Shown piece after piece: positions 23,274 to 31,824 of a stretch of 41,352 nt of DNA; position 1 is the stretch's first letter; every line of letters begins with the position of its first letter. This DNA is from PHAA01 sp040217755. GTDB taxonomy: Bacteria > Bacillota > Syntrophomonadia > Syntrophomonadales > Syntrophomonadaceae. The DNA is taken from the NCBI GenBank assembly GCA_040217755.1, contig JBEHWJ010000011.1, positions 1-41,352 of the forward strand, written 5' to 3'. Both the position numbers and the translations under genes were made by a program. Under the pieces are notes generated by a model. The model was not told the DNA's origin and made no database searches. It saw only the letters and a program-made list of their open reading frames with translations.

Positions 23274-24860
23274 TTAGTTGGCCTGCCTCCCGGCGGAACG
23301 CCGCCCGGGGGACATCCGCTGGCGCTTGCTGGCCCTGACCTTACTTTCATACAGCCCCAGGGCTGCATAGACCTGATCTACGTAATCCATAGGGATCTCC
23401 ACCAGGGTGCTGTTGCCCTGAATATCGATGTCACCCACCTGGCGCGGGGAAATGCTGGTATTGGCGGCCAGGAATTCCACCAGGCGGCGCGGGTGCACCC
23501 CCTGGAACCGGCCCATGGGCAGCTCGACATGGGCAGTGCCGGGACTGATGCTTTCCACCGCCGCGGTCTCCAATTCCGGGCAGTCGCTGGCCATCAATTT
23601 AAGGGCGGCCGCCAGCAGGAAAGGGGCATCGTAGTTCTGCAGCAGCTCGACCGCCATCTCCTGGTACACGCCCGATTCCGGTTCAGAGGCCTCGAGCAGG
23701 CGATTGACCAGCATCTGCTGGCGGCGTTCGATGGCCACCTGCATCGAGGGCAGTATCTGGTGTTTTATCTTTTTGCCGATGTGGCGCTCGATTATCCTCA
23801 GTTGCCTGATCTGGCTCGGCTCCACCAGGGTTATAGCCACTCCGCCCCTTCCCGCCCGGCCGGTGCGGCCGATGCGGTGCACATAGCTGTCGGGATCTTC
23901 AGGGACGTCAAAGTTGAAGACGTGGCTCACAAACTCTACATCCAGTCCGCGGGCCGCCAGATCCGTTGCCACCAGGGTGGTGATGCTGCCGCTGCGAAAT
24001 CTCTCCATGACGTGGTCCCGCTCCCGTTGTGACATGTCACCATGCAGTGAATCGGCGGCATATCCACGGCTGTTCAACACCCGGTTGAGTTGATCCGCGC
24101 CCTTTTTGGTGCGGCAGAAGATCAGGCTGACCTGGGGGTGTTCCACATCGATGATCCTGCAGACGGTCTCCACCTTCTGGCGGGGGTTCACTTCATAATA
24201 GTATTGCTCGGTCAGGGATACCGTAAGTTCCGGCGAGCCTATGACGATGAGTTGGGGATTTTTCATGAAGGCCCGGGCCAGTTCCCTTATCTCTGCCACC
24301 AGGGTGGCCGAAAACAACAGGGTCTGCCTTTCCTGGGGGCACAGCCCCAGAATCTTCTCGATGTCGGGCAAAAATCCCATATCCAGCATCTCATCGGCTT
24401 CGTCGATGACCACGAAATCAAGCCCGGAGAGGTCGATGGTGCCCCGGTTGATGTGGTCCAATAACCGGCCGGGAGTAGCCACCACTATCTCTGGCTGACG
24501 GCGTAAAGCCCTAAGTTGGAGTTCGATCGATTGACCGCCATATACAGGCAGGGCCTTGATTTTCAAGCCCATGCCCAGGGAATTGATCTCATCGGCTACC
24601 TGTACGGCCAGCTCGCGGGTGGGGCACATCACCAGGGCCTGCAAGCCTTGTTGGGGTCTTATTCCGTTCAAAATAGGAATCCCGAAGGCGGCTGTCTTCC
24701 CGGTGCCGGTCTTGGCCTGTCCCATGATATCTTCACCGGCCAGGCCGGGGGGTATTGCTTCGATCTGAATCGGGGTGGGGTGCTGGAAGCCTTTCTTCTC
24801 AATCATCCTGAGAATGGCCGGCTTTAGGCCCATCTCTTGAAATGTCATTGGGGTTTGCAA
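23274..24860 (-). CDS. DEAD-box RNA helicase with DbpA-type RNA-binding domain
   Basis: An ATP-dependent RNA helicase of 528 residues. Motifs in order: Q motif (MTFQEMGLKPAI ... HPTPIQ), Walker A AKTGTGKTAA (about 54), PTRELAVQV, TPGRLLDH, DEADEMLDMGF (about 155), LLFSATL, then in the second RecA domain RGLDVEFVSHVFNFDVP and HRIGRTGRAGRGG. The C-terminal region (about 450-520; RFQGVHPRRLVEFLAANTSI) is a DbpA/CsdA-like RNA-binding domain, followed by a basic tail. This suggests a role in ribosome assembly or cold adaptation. The start is the TTG at 24,860, eight bases after AGGAGG. It is convergent with the coat genes. Confidence 0.94.
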   Translation of the reverse strand: MQTPMTFQEMGLKPAILRMIEKKGFQHPTPIQIEAIPPGLAGEDIMGQAKTGTGKTAAFGIPILNGIRPQQGLQALVMCPTRELAVQVADEINSLGMGLKIKALPVYGGQSIELQLRALRRQPEIVVATPGRLLDHINRGTIDLSGLDFVVIDEADEMLDMGFLPDIEKILGLCPQERQTLLFSATLVAEIRELARAFMKNPQLIVIGSPELTVSLTEQYYYEVNPRQKVETVCRIIDVEHPQVSLIFCRTKKGADQLNRVLNSRGYAADSLHGDMSQRERDHVMERFRSGSITTLVATDLAARGLDVEFVSHVFNFDVPEDPDSYVHRIGRTGRAGRGGVAITLVEPSQIRQLRIIERHIGKKIKHQILPSMQVAIERRQQMLVNRLLEASEPESGVYQEMAVELLQNYDAPFLLAAALKLMASDCPELETAAVESISPGTAHVELPMGRFQGVHPRRLVEFLAANTSISPRQVGDIDIQGNSTLVEIPMDYVDQVYAALGLYESKVRASKRQRMSPGRRSAGRQAN

Positions 24861-24932
24861 AAAAGTTCCTCCTTAAAATATTCACTCCTTTGGCTGGCTG
24901 CGTCAGGCAGACAGACATGAGCGCACTGAATG

Positions 24933-24943
24933 ATTATACCACA
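24933..24943 (-). promoter_or_regulatory. Extended -10 promoter candidate for the DEAD-box helicase
   Basis: On the minus strand TGGTATAAT provides an extended -10 element with TATAAT at 24,938-24,933. It lies about 70 bases before the helicase start. No good -35 box is seen, as is usual for extended -10 promoters. Confidence 0.4.
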
Positions 24944-24961
24944 TAACCGGATATTTGCCAT

Positions 24962-25027
24962 GTTCCTCCCCAGAATTTGTCCTCCCCAGAATTTTGTCGT
25001 CGGTCAGTGATACCTCGGTCAGTGATA
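24962..25027. repeat. Tandem short repeats on the left flank of the ABC transporter cassette
   Basis: GTTCCTCCCCAGAATTT (24,962-24,978) is followed immediately by a second near-copy GTCCTCCCCAGAATTTT. Then TCGGTCAGTGATA occurs twice with a 15-base period (25,000 and 25,015). A further near-identical copy of the first unit is found on the other side of the ABC genes at 27,168-27,184. Confidence 0.6.
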
Positions 25028-25131
25028 ATATTTCGGCTTTTTGCGTCTAATGACTCATATGATACAATTGGGCGCATTCCTATCAACGCCAAAAAGTATC
25101 GGATGTCCGTAAAGAAGTGTACACCTATATT

Positions 25132-26145
25132 TTATAACCCCGGCCTGTTTTTGCGGGTCAAACGGAAGAACGAAGAAATAACCCCTGAACGTCGTTCGGG
25201 CCAATCACTCGCGTCGCTCTTGACCAGCCGTAACAAGATATCCTCCAAGCTGCTTTCCTGTAAACCAAAGGACAATACTTTGGCATTATGTGCTAAGGCC
25301 TCCTGCATGATGCGAGGCCGGAGTTCCTCTTTCTTGGTGACGTTGATGTATAACCTGTCTCCACTCTCTTCAATACGGTTGACTCCAGGTATTTTATGCA
25401 AAGCTTCTACCACCTGTTGATTCGGACCTGCCATAGTCAGTTCAATATTCAGGCTATCACTGGCGGTACTGCGCAGATGGTCAATGGTGTCCGTAGCCAC
25501 CAAATGGCCGTGGTCGAAAATTCCTACCACATCGCAAATTGCCTCAACTTCTGGTAGGACATGAGAGGACATCAGCACGGTTACTTCCCTCTCTTGGCGC
25601 AGCCTCAGAATTAATTCCCGCATGTTCTTCGCACCAAGCGGGTCTAAACCCAATGTAGGCTCGTCCAAAAAGAGAACTTGAGGGTCGGAAAGCAACGCCT
25701 GGGCCAAACCTAAACGGTGCCTCATTCCTCTCGAATAACCTCCCACCAATACGTTCTTCTTATCCGTCAACCCAACAAGGGCTAACGCGTAGTCGATACG
25801 CCGGTTTTGGTCATTAATCGGGACGTCCAGCAGACGGCACATATAGCGCAAAGTTTCCAATGTGGTCGCCCGAGGGTAGAAAGCCGGGTTTTCAGCTACA
25901 TATCCTATGTGAGAGCGTACCATCATAGGGTCCTTAACCACATCATACCCCGACACGATTGCAGTTCCGCTGTTGGGACTGATTAAACTGACCATCATCT
26001 TAAACGTTGTGGTCTTGCCTGCTCCGTTTAACCCCAGCAAGCCGAAAGAACTGCCCTTCCCGACTGAAAAGCTCACATTGTCCACTGCTTTAAGGTCGCC
26101 GTACCACTTCGTTAATCCTTGAGCATCAACTGCAAAGTCGCTCAT
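25132..26145 (-). CDS. ABC transporter ATP-binding protein (ABC-2 export type)
   Basis: The ATPase of a two-gene ABC-2 system, 337 residues. It contains Walker A GLLGLNGAGKTTTFKM (about 33-48), the signature YSRGMRHRLGLAQALL, Walker B VLFLDEPTLGLDP and the H-loop LMSSHVLPEVEAICD. A C-terminal extension after residue 225 (LNIELTMAGPNQQVVEAL ... LEDILLRLV) is typical of DrrA/NatA-like exporters. The signature reads YSRGMR, a common variant of the usual form. It lies 11 bases after the permease gene. Transported substrate unknown. Together the pair is flanked by short direct repeats. Confidence 0.92.
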   Translation of the reverse strand: MSDFAVDAQGLTKWYGDLKAVDNVSFSVGKGSSFGLLGLNGAGKTTTFKMMVSLISPNSGTAIVSGYDVVKDPMMVRSHIGYVAENPAFYPRATTLETLRYMCRLLDVPINDQNRRIDYALALVGLTDKKNVLVGGYSRGMRHRLGLAQALLSDPQVLFLDEPTLGLDPLGAKNMRELILRLRQEREVTVLMSSHVLPEVEAICDVVGIFDHGHLVATDTIDHLRSTASDSLNIELTMAGPNQQVVEALHKIPGVNRIEESGDRLYINVTKKEELRPRIMQEALAHNAKVLSFGLQESSLEDILLRLVKSDASDWPERRSGVISSFFRLTRKNRPGL

Positions 26146-26156
26146 TGTGCCTCCTC

Positions 26157-26945
26157 CTAATTCTTAAAGGTTACGTTCTGCCGCTCAAAAATAATACTGG
26201 CTGCCAGCAGCACCACAAACGTCATGATCAGTAGCGATGCACAGGTAAGTCCGGCATCAACGGGAACGGAAAGCGCGTACTTCTGATACTTGGAGAAAAC
26301 ACTCAGAAAGAATTTTGCTATGATCGGCAGCCCGGCAAAACTGTCAATATGCAATCGCAGGCCGACTTGTCTAAGGAATTCTCCCCCCAGAGGATGGGCA
26401 GGGGCCATGAAGACCAAGGCGCAAAGTGCTGTGGTAGCTGTAGTCGGTGCAAACATCGATATCAGTATCGTAATGGCCAGGAATAGCAAAGATACGCAGG
26501 TGATGATTGCCACAAACGTCACCCATTGGCTGAAGGGAGGCATGGGAAGATGCCAGCGGTACTGAGAAATACCCGACACCTGGGCCCAGAAATAAGCGGC
26601 GGTCAATTCAGCAACCAGCAAGGGCACGATCATGAATACATAAGCCATGAATTTACCCAGGAGTAAAGAACGGCGGGGTAACGGTTTGGACAGAACCAGT
26701 TCCATCGTACCCTTCTCCTTTTCGCCGACGATGGCATCCATGGCAGTAAGAATTCCGATCATGGGGCACAGGACCGCAAACAGCTCAAAGAAGGGGTCCA
26801 ACACGTTCTTAGAGTTGGCCGTAGGCCCCACTTCCGTGTACAACGCCATTAGTATGGCCCCAAAGATAAACATCAGTAAAAAGGCAGTCTTATAGTTTCG
26901 CCAATTTTCCCGGAGCTCCCACTGCATCACCGCTAGTGTCTTCAA
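26157..26945 (-). CDS. ABC-2 type transporter permease
   Basis: The membrane component, 262 residues, with six hydrophobic segments: about 22-40, 55-72, 105-127, 145-170, 173-190 and 238-255. Diagnostic features are the N-terminal MQWELRENWRNYKTAF amphipathic start and AIVGEKEKGTMELVLSKPLPR, the cytoplasmic EKE-GT motif of ABC-2 permeases. It is the first gene of the pair, 11 bases before the ATPase. A minus-strand TTGACC near 27,052 could belong to its promoter, but the -10 box is poor. The substrate is unknown; family members export antibiotics, peptides or sodium. Confidence 0.87.
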   Translation of the reverse strand: MKTLAVMQWELRENWRNYKTAFLLMFIFGAILMALYTEVGPTANSKNVLDPFFELFAVLCPMIGILTAMDAIVGEKEKGTMELVLSKPLPRRSLLLGKFMAYVFMIVPLLVAELTAAYFWAQVSGISQYRWHLPMPPFSQWVTFVAIITCVSLLFLAITILISMFAPTTATTALCALVFMAPAHPLGGEFLRQVGLRLHIDSFAGLPIIAKFFLSVFSKYQKYALSVPVDAGLTCASLLIMTFVVLLAASIIFERQNVTFKN

Positions 26946-27122
26946 ATTTAATCATCCTCGTTTCGTAGCACAAATTGTCCAACCCACTCATGGGTGCAAA
27001 ACTATTAACGATAACATTCACCCTACATTCTAGCAGTTAAGTCAGAGGTCAACTATGGAACATGGCTGCGCACATAGCCTGACCACCTCCCCAGTTTATT
27101 TTTTGTTGGAGGCGTGAAGTGC

Positions 27123-27159
27123 AAAAAAGCTTTCGTTCCGCCAAAGGAACGAAAGCTTT
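27123..27159 (-). terminator. Strong Rho-independent terminator after the DegV gene
   Basis: A perfect 14-bp stem, AAAGCTTTCGTTCC (27,126-27,139) with GGAACGAAAGCTTT (27,146-27,159), has a 6-base loop. On the minus strand it is followed by a T run. It insulates the ABC cassette from the DegV gene. Confidence 0.85.
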
Positions 27160-27167
27160 AATTGACA

Positions 27168-27184
27168 GTTCCTCCCCAGAACTT
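27168..27184. repeat. Right-flank copy of the CCTCCCCAGAA direct repeat
   Basis: GTTCCTCCCCAGAACTT matches the unit at 24,962-24,978 in 16 of 17 bases. It overlaps the DegV stop codon. A shorter relative, CCTCCCCAGTTT, occurs at about 27,087. Confidence 0.5.
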
Positions 27185-28034
27185 ATGGCCGCAGGAAGTA
27201 AACCGCATAGGTGCCTGCTCCCACATGGGAGCCGATCAGTGCCCCGATCTCCGAGATCAGGAAATCATCCACCCCGAACCGGGCCTCGATCATATCTCTT
27301 ATCTCCAAGGCTCCCTGCCGGTCCTGGGAGTAAGAGATTCCGATAGTCTGGTTTCTCAGGTCCCCGCCCCGCTCGGCCATGATGTCCAAGAGCTGCCGCT
27401 TGGCCTTTTTGAGTCCGTGGTTCTTCTCCAACGGCACTATCTTGCCGTCTTTCATCTGCAGGATGACCTTGATATTGAGCAGGTCGCCGATGGTGGCCGC
27501 CGCCGGATTGATCCGCCCCCCGCGCTTGAGCATCTCCAGGTTGCCGACGATGAAGATATGCTCCATGCGGTTGATGTTATCCTCGGCGGCGATGATGACT
27601 TCGGCTTTACCCTGCCCGGCCGCCAGGGCCTGGGCAGCTTTGACCACCGTAAGCCCCTGTCCTACCGAAGCGCTCCGGGTATCGATCACCGTGATTCGCT
27701 GGGGATCCACCATGTCCCGGGCCATGCAGGCGCTCTCATAGGTTCCGCTCAGACCGCCCGAGAAGGCCAGGTATAGGATCTCCGTGTTTTCTTCCTGCAA
27801 AACCGACGCAAACTCCTGTACGAAGGTGGCGATATTTACCTGGGAAGTGGTGGCTACTGTTCCGGGCTGGGCCAACAGACGGTAAAATTCTGGGGGGGCG
27901 ATCGTGACGCGATCGACATAGGTGGTTTCTTTTATCATAACCGGCAGGCCGAACATCCGGACCCCCAGCCCTTCCAACCGGTCCTGGTCCAAATCACAGC
28001 CGTTGTCCGAATAAAGGACAGTCTTTGTGGCCAT
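27183..28034 (-). CDS. DegV family fatty-acid-binding protein
   Basis: A 283-residue DegV/FakB-like protein. It begins with TKTVLYSDNGCDLDQDRLE, continues with the PPEFYRLLAQPGTVATTSQV segment, where Thr and Ser line the fatty acid carboxylate pocket, LYLAFSGGLSGTYESA, VIDTRSASVGQGL and ends GSHVGAGTYAVYFL. Family members bind a fatty acid and, with a FakA kinase, present it for phosphorylation; no FakA gene is seen here. The ATG at 28,034 is preceded by GTTGGAG; an earlier start would add four residues. A promoter and a strong terminator bracket it as a single-gene transcript. Confidence 0.93.
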   Translation of the reverse strand: MATKTVLYSDNGCDLDQDRLEGLGVRMFGLPVMIKETTYVDRVTIAPPEFYRLLAQPGTVATTSQVNIATFVQEFASVLQEENTEILYLAFSGGLSGTYESACMARDMVDPQRITVIDTRSASVGQGLTVVKAAQALAAGQGKAEVIIAAEDNINRMEHIFIVGNLEMLKRGGRINPAAATIGDLLNIKVILQMKDGKIVPLEKNHGLKKAKRQLLDIMAERGGDLRNQTIGISYSQDRQGALEIRDMIEARFGVDDFLISEIGALIGSHVGAGTYAVYFLRP

Positions 28035-28082
28035 AGACTCCAACACCCCAATCCATATAAGATAAGGCCTATCCCGAAGAAG

Positions 28083-28111
28083 ATTTTACTATGTTTAATA
28101 GCTTTTTACAA
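28083..28111 (-). promoter_or_regulatory. Candidate sigma-A promoter for the DegV gene
   Basis: On the minus strand TTGTAA (28,111-28,106) is 17 bases from TAAAAT (28,088-28,083), about 50 bases before the start codon. Confidence 0.5.
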
Positions 28112-28282
28112 TATAACGCCCAATTTCAGGCCCATTCCGCCTCCAACCCGACCTGGGTTTGTTTAATACTATTTGCCAGGACCAGCATTTATAACCAGTG
28201 GGGGATAACCTTCACAAATCGGTGGTGAACCGCTAAAATTATAGGATATTCGGCAGCCAGTACCCTTGTGGAGGTTGGTTAT

Positions 28283-29479
28283 GTGACCAAGAGTATAGGA
28301 TTGATGGCTACCCCTCTGTTTTTGTTTGCGGCCGCCAGCCTTTTGATGGGGCTGTACGGTGGCTTTTACGACCCCTCCTTCAATAACTACCTGGCACAGA
28401 TTCATGACGCTACCCCCCTGGCCCGCGGTGCCCTGGAATTCCCGCGCGAATTGCCCGGATTCCTGGTGGTCTTCATCGTCACCGCCCTGATGTTCCTGGC
28501 CGATACCCGCATAGCCGCCCTGTCCGCGCTGCTGGTCGGAATCGCCCTATGGGGGCAGGGGTTCCTGTCCCCGGATCTGAAAATGGTCGTGGTGTGGATG
28601 GTCATGTGGAGCACCGGGGCTCATCTCTACATGGCCATCACGCCTTCGATAGGTATTCGCCTGGCCCGAGCCGGCCAGGAAGGCCGCCGCCTGGGGCAGA
28701 TAGGTTTTTTGGAGTCGCTGGGTGCCCTGGTGGGATTGATGACGGTCTATTGGGGAGCATCACGGTGGCATTTTTCCTTTGAAGTCATCTTCGGTCTGGC
28801 CGGCATCTTTGCGGTGGCTGCCGCCATAAGCCTCTTCCTGATCAAGCCTTCGCCTTTGCAGAATCCTCCCCGCCGACTGGTTTGGAAAAAGAAATATCGG
28901 CTCTTCTATGGTCTCAATATCGTCTTTGGAGCCCGTAAACAGATATTTTTGACCTTTGCTCCCTGGGTGCTCATCCGGGTATTCGGCTGCGGGGTGGAGA
29001 CGTTTGCCCTGCTGGGATTCCTGGGTACGGTATTGAGCCTGGTCTTCAGGCCCCTCCTGGGCCGGGTCATAGACCAGTTCGGGGAAAGGATGATCATATC
29101 GGCCGAGTCTCTCCTGTTGATATTGATGAGCATCCTTTACGGTTTTTCACCCAGCTGGTTCAGTCGGGAGACCGCTCTGACCATAATTATGGTCTGTTTC
29201 ATCGCCGATCAGCTTCTGTTCGCGGTCAGGATGGCCCGCACCACTTATCTGAACCAGATCGTAGACAGCCCTGAGGAGCTGACCCCCACCATATCGATGG
29301 GATTAAGCCTGGACCACGCCGTTTCCATGTTGATCCCCCTGGGGGGCGGCCTGCTGTGGACCTACTACGGCTACATCCCGGTCTTTGTAGTTTCCGGCCT
29401 GCTGGCCCTGGTCAACCTATGGCTGGCCAATTATATACCCGGCCGCACTGCCGAACCTGTTCCCGCACCGCAGATATGA
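28283..29479 (+). CDS. Major facilitator superfamily transporter
   Basis: A 398-residue membrane protein with about twelve hydrophobic segments. Visible features are the first segment SIGLMATPLFLFAAASLLMG, the RLARAGQEGRRLGQIG loop resembling the cytoplasmic loop between helices 2 and 3 or 4 and 5, a central basic linker (NPPRRLVWKKKYRLF, about 205-220) and the second-half repeat LGRVIDQFGERMI. The GTG at 28,283 is favoured because GGAGG lies 8 bases upstream; a GTG five codons earlier also exists. The C-terminus is short. The substrate cannot be inferred; no neighbouring catabolic genes point to one. Confidence 0.85.
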   Translation: MTKSIGLMATPLFLFAAASLLMGLYGGFYDPSFNNYLAQIHDATPLARGALEFPRELPGFLVVFIVTALMFLADTRIAALSALLVGIALWGQGFLSPDLKMVVVWMVMWSTGAHLYMAITPSIGIRLARAGQEGRRLGQIGFLESLGALVGLMTVYWGASRWHFSFEVIFGLAGIFAVAAAISLFLIKPSPLQNPPRRLVWKKKYRLFYGLNIVFGARKQIFLTFAPWVLIRVFGCGVETFALLGFLGTVLSLVFRPLLGRVIDQFGERMIISAESLLLILMSILYGFSPSWFSRETALTIIMVCFIADQLLFAVRMARTTYLNQIVDSPEELTPTISMGLSLDHAVSMLIPLGGGLLWTYYGYIPVFVVSGLLALVNLWLANYIPGRTAEPVPAPQI

Positions 29480-29529
29480 ATTCGGTTGGGACTGGATTGA
29501 CCCGCCGACATGTATACTTATCCCGACTA

Positions 29530-29559
29530 TTGTCAAATTCTCGGCCCCTGAATTACAAT
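29530..29559 (+). promoter_or_regulatory. Candidate sigma-A promoter for lysA
   Basis: TTGTCA (29,530-29,535) and TACAAT (29,554-29,559) are separated by 18 bases. They lie about 100 bases before the lysA start. No lysine riboswitch consensus is visible in the intervening leader. Confidence 0.5.
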
Positions 29560-29659
29560 ATAAACACTTGCCCGGGTGACTCGACAAAGGCCCGCTTTGG
29601 TCTAAATTCCGACCAGCATACGGGAGCCGGGTACCCTTGGGTATTAAGGAGTGAATGAA

Positions 29660-30880
29660 TTGGGTTTTGAGAATCTGGTATTCGGCAAAAAGGATGCTCA
29701 TCAATTACTGCAGGAATATGGAAGCCCTCTCTATGTTTATGATGAGGAGATCCTGCGGCTCCGGTGCCGGGAGATGAAAAATCTTTTAACTTACCCGAAA
29801 TTCAGGGTCAATTATTCCGCCAAGGCCAATACCAACGTTGAACTCCTCAAGATAGTCTGTTCCGAGGATTTGGATGTCGACGGCATGTCTCCGGGGGAGA
29901 TGCATCTGGAGATGATGGCCGGTTTCACGCCGCAAAGGATAACCTTCATCGGCAACAACGTATCCCCGGATGAATTCCGCTACGCAGTGGAGCGGGGCAT
30001 ATTGGTCAGCGTGGATTCGCTTTCCCAACTGGAAACCCTTGGTAAGATAAACCGGGGTGGTCAGGTATGCCTGCGTATCAATCCCGGTATCGGCGCCGGC
30101 CACCACGAAAAGGTCGTAACCGGCGGCAAAAAGGTCAAATTCGGTATCGCCCTGGAGGATCTTCCCTGGGCCCTGGATATAGCCCGTCAAAACCAGATGA
30201 CTATCACTGGTCTGAACCAGCATATCGGTTCCCTGTTCCTGGAGCCGGATGCCTATGTGGAAGCGGCTGCCTTCATCCTGCAGACGGCCGCCGCGCTGCC
30301 CAGCGTCGAGATGGTGGATCTGGGCGGAGGTTTCGGCATCCCCTATCGTCACGGGGTTGAACCCCGCCTGGACCTGGCTGAACTGGGGACCCGGCTCGAC
30401 CGCCTCATCAATGACTGGGTGGCCTGCAACCGTCCCCTGATGATACGCACCGAGCCGGGGCGTTATGTGGTGGCGGAATGCGGCGCCTTACTGGGCACCG
30501 TGACCGCAATCAAAAATAATTATAACACCGTTTTCGTCGGTACCGACATCGGCTTCAACACCCTGGTGCGCCCGGTTATGTACGACAGTTACCATGAGAT
30601 AAGTATTGCCCCGGGGACCGAGCGTCCTTATCAGGAATACCGCCAACCGGTATACGTGGTAGGTAATATCTGCGAAAGCGGGGACATACTGGTGCATGAC
30701 CGGGTCATCCCCTGTTGTAGGGAAGGAGATGCCCTGATAGTGCACGATGCCGGAGCTTATGGTTTCGCCATGGCCAGTACCTACAATTCGCGTCCCCTGC
30801 CGGCCGAGGTGCTGATCACCACCAGCGGGGATGTCCGTCTGATCAGGAGAGCCCAGACCCTGCGGGACCTTTGGTGGTAG
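29660..30880 (+). CDS. lysA: Diaminopimelate decarboxylase
   Basis: A PLP-dependent fold-III decarboxylase of about 406 residues that converts meso-diaminopimelate to lysine. The PLP lysine is in FRVNYSAKANTNVELL. GGGFGIPY is the glycine-rich phosphate loop, RTEPGRYVVAECGALLG and NICESGDIL supply substrate-binding and partner-subunit catalytic residues, and GAYGFAMASTYNSRP closes the active site. The TTG at 29,660 has AAGGAGTG at good spacing. The GTG at 29,651 sits too close to the same box. Some homologues act on other amino acids, but the motif set is standard for LysA. Confidence 0.92.
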   Translation: MGFENLVFGKKDAHQLLQEYGSPLYVYDEEILRLRCREMKNLLTYPKFRVNYSAKANTNVELLKIVCSEDLDVDGMSPGEMHLEMMAGFTPQRITFIGNNVSPDEFRYAVERGILVSVDSLSQLETLGKINRGGQVCLRINPGIGAGHHEKVVTGGKKVKFGIALEDLPWALDIARQNQMTITGLNQHIGSLFLEPDAYVEAAAFILQTAAALPSVEMVDLGGGFGIPYRHGVEPRLDLAELGTRLDRLINDWVACNRPLMIRTEPGRYVVAECGALLGTVTAIKNNYNTVFVGTDIGFNTLVRPVMYDSYHEISIAPGTERPYQEYRQPVYVVGNICESGDILVHDRVIPCCREGDALIVHDAGAYGFAMASTYNSRPLPAEVLITTSGDVRLIRRAQTLRDLWW

Positions 30881-30907
30881 GTCCGGCAGGGTATTGCAAC
30901 AACCCGG

Positions 30908-30941
30908 GAGGGGCGGTTAACCGCCCCTCTTGATGCTTTTA
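30908..30941 (+). terminator. Terminator-like perfect palindrome between lysA and the MBL-fold gene
   Basis: GAGGGGCGGTT and AACCGCCCCTC (30,908-30,929) form a 22-base perfect palindrome followed by TTGATGCTTTT on the plus strand. It lies 27 bases after lysA and within 10 bases of the stop of the convergent gene, so it may serve both. Confidence 0.7.
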
Positions 30942-31622
30942 TCGAAAACGCTGCAGGTAGCCTTCGATATACTTCCTCACCGCCCGGGCCGGCTGGTAAA
31001 CCCCGAAATGACCCTCGCAAAGGATATCGGCATCGAGCTCCAGCAGGGACTGCATCGATTTCCGCCACTGCTGCATATCCGAGCCCCATTCCTTATTAAA
31101 GGGGCCGTGTATATCCTGGCCAAAGAGTACCCGCTGGCCTTGGATATCAGTATAAACTGAAATCCCCCCCGGGGTGTGGCCGGGTGTATGCAGGCAGGTC
31201 AACTCCAAATCCCCTAAGGTAACATTTTCCCGGGCCCCGGTCAGCACCCGATCCACCGCCACCTTGCGGTAATGCACCCGATACCAGGAGGCGGCCGTCA
31301 GGTGGGGCAGGCCCTCCTGGATGGCCGGCAGTTCCAGTTGATGGGCAATCACCTGGGCCGGCAGGCGCTCCTGCAGTTCCTTCAATCCCCCCACGTGGTC
31401 GATATGCCCATGGGTGGCGATAATATATTGGATCGATTGGGGGTCTATCCCACCCTGGTTGATATTATCGATTATCCGGTCGGTGCTCCTGCCCGCGCCG
31501 GCATCGATCAAAGCCGCCTCCTGCCCACCGTCCACCAGATACACGCAGCAGTCATCAGGGTCCGACAAATGGCCCCCGCCGACCTGGTACACCCGCGGAC
31601 ATACTTTTACCATGCCCTTCAT
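30939..31622 (-). CDS. Metallo-beta-lactamase-fold hydrolase
   Basis: A 227-residue hydrolase of the glyoxalase II-like MBL superfamily. The metal-binding motif is IIATHGHIDHVGG (HxHxDH, about 88-94). The further ligands are His in CLHTPGHTPGG, Asp in LFGQDIHG and His in ILCEGHFGVY. GGGAGGCGGCTTT precedes the chosen ATG at 31,622; an ATG three codons later is possible. Length matches the small hydrolases of this group. Substrate unknown (thioesters and lactones are family options). It is divergent from hbd across a 200-base region. Confidence 0.88.
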   Translation of the reverse strand: MKGMVKVCPRVYQVGGGHLSDPDDCCVYLVDGGQEAALIDAGAGRSTDRIIDNINQGGIDPQSIQYIIATHGHIDHVGGLKELQERLPAQVIAHQLELPAIQEGLPHLTAASWYRVHYRKVAVDRVLTGARENVTLGDLELTCLHTPGHTPGGISVYTDIQGQRVLFGQDIHGPFNKEWGSDMQQWRKSMQSLLELDADILCEGHFGVYQPARAVRKYIEGYLQRFR

Positions 31623-31824
31623 AAAGCCGCCTCCCGTTTCTTGTTCTGCCACCATTTTCGCATACCTGTCGAGCGGCTTCAATTTTTCCGTTCCCCCTGG
31701 GCGGCGCATCCCTCTGTGTGGGCGGCGGACCGGTTATGGCCTCCCTTGGGACCCGGGATATCTGGTGGCATCTCCCGTCCTTCTTTGTTAAGATGGCCTT
31801 AAATAATACGAGGAGGGGAAGGCC

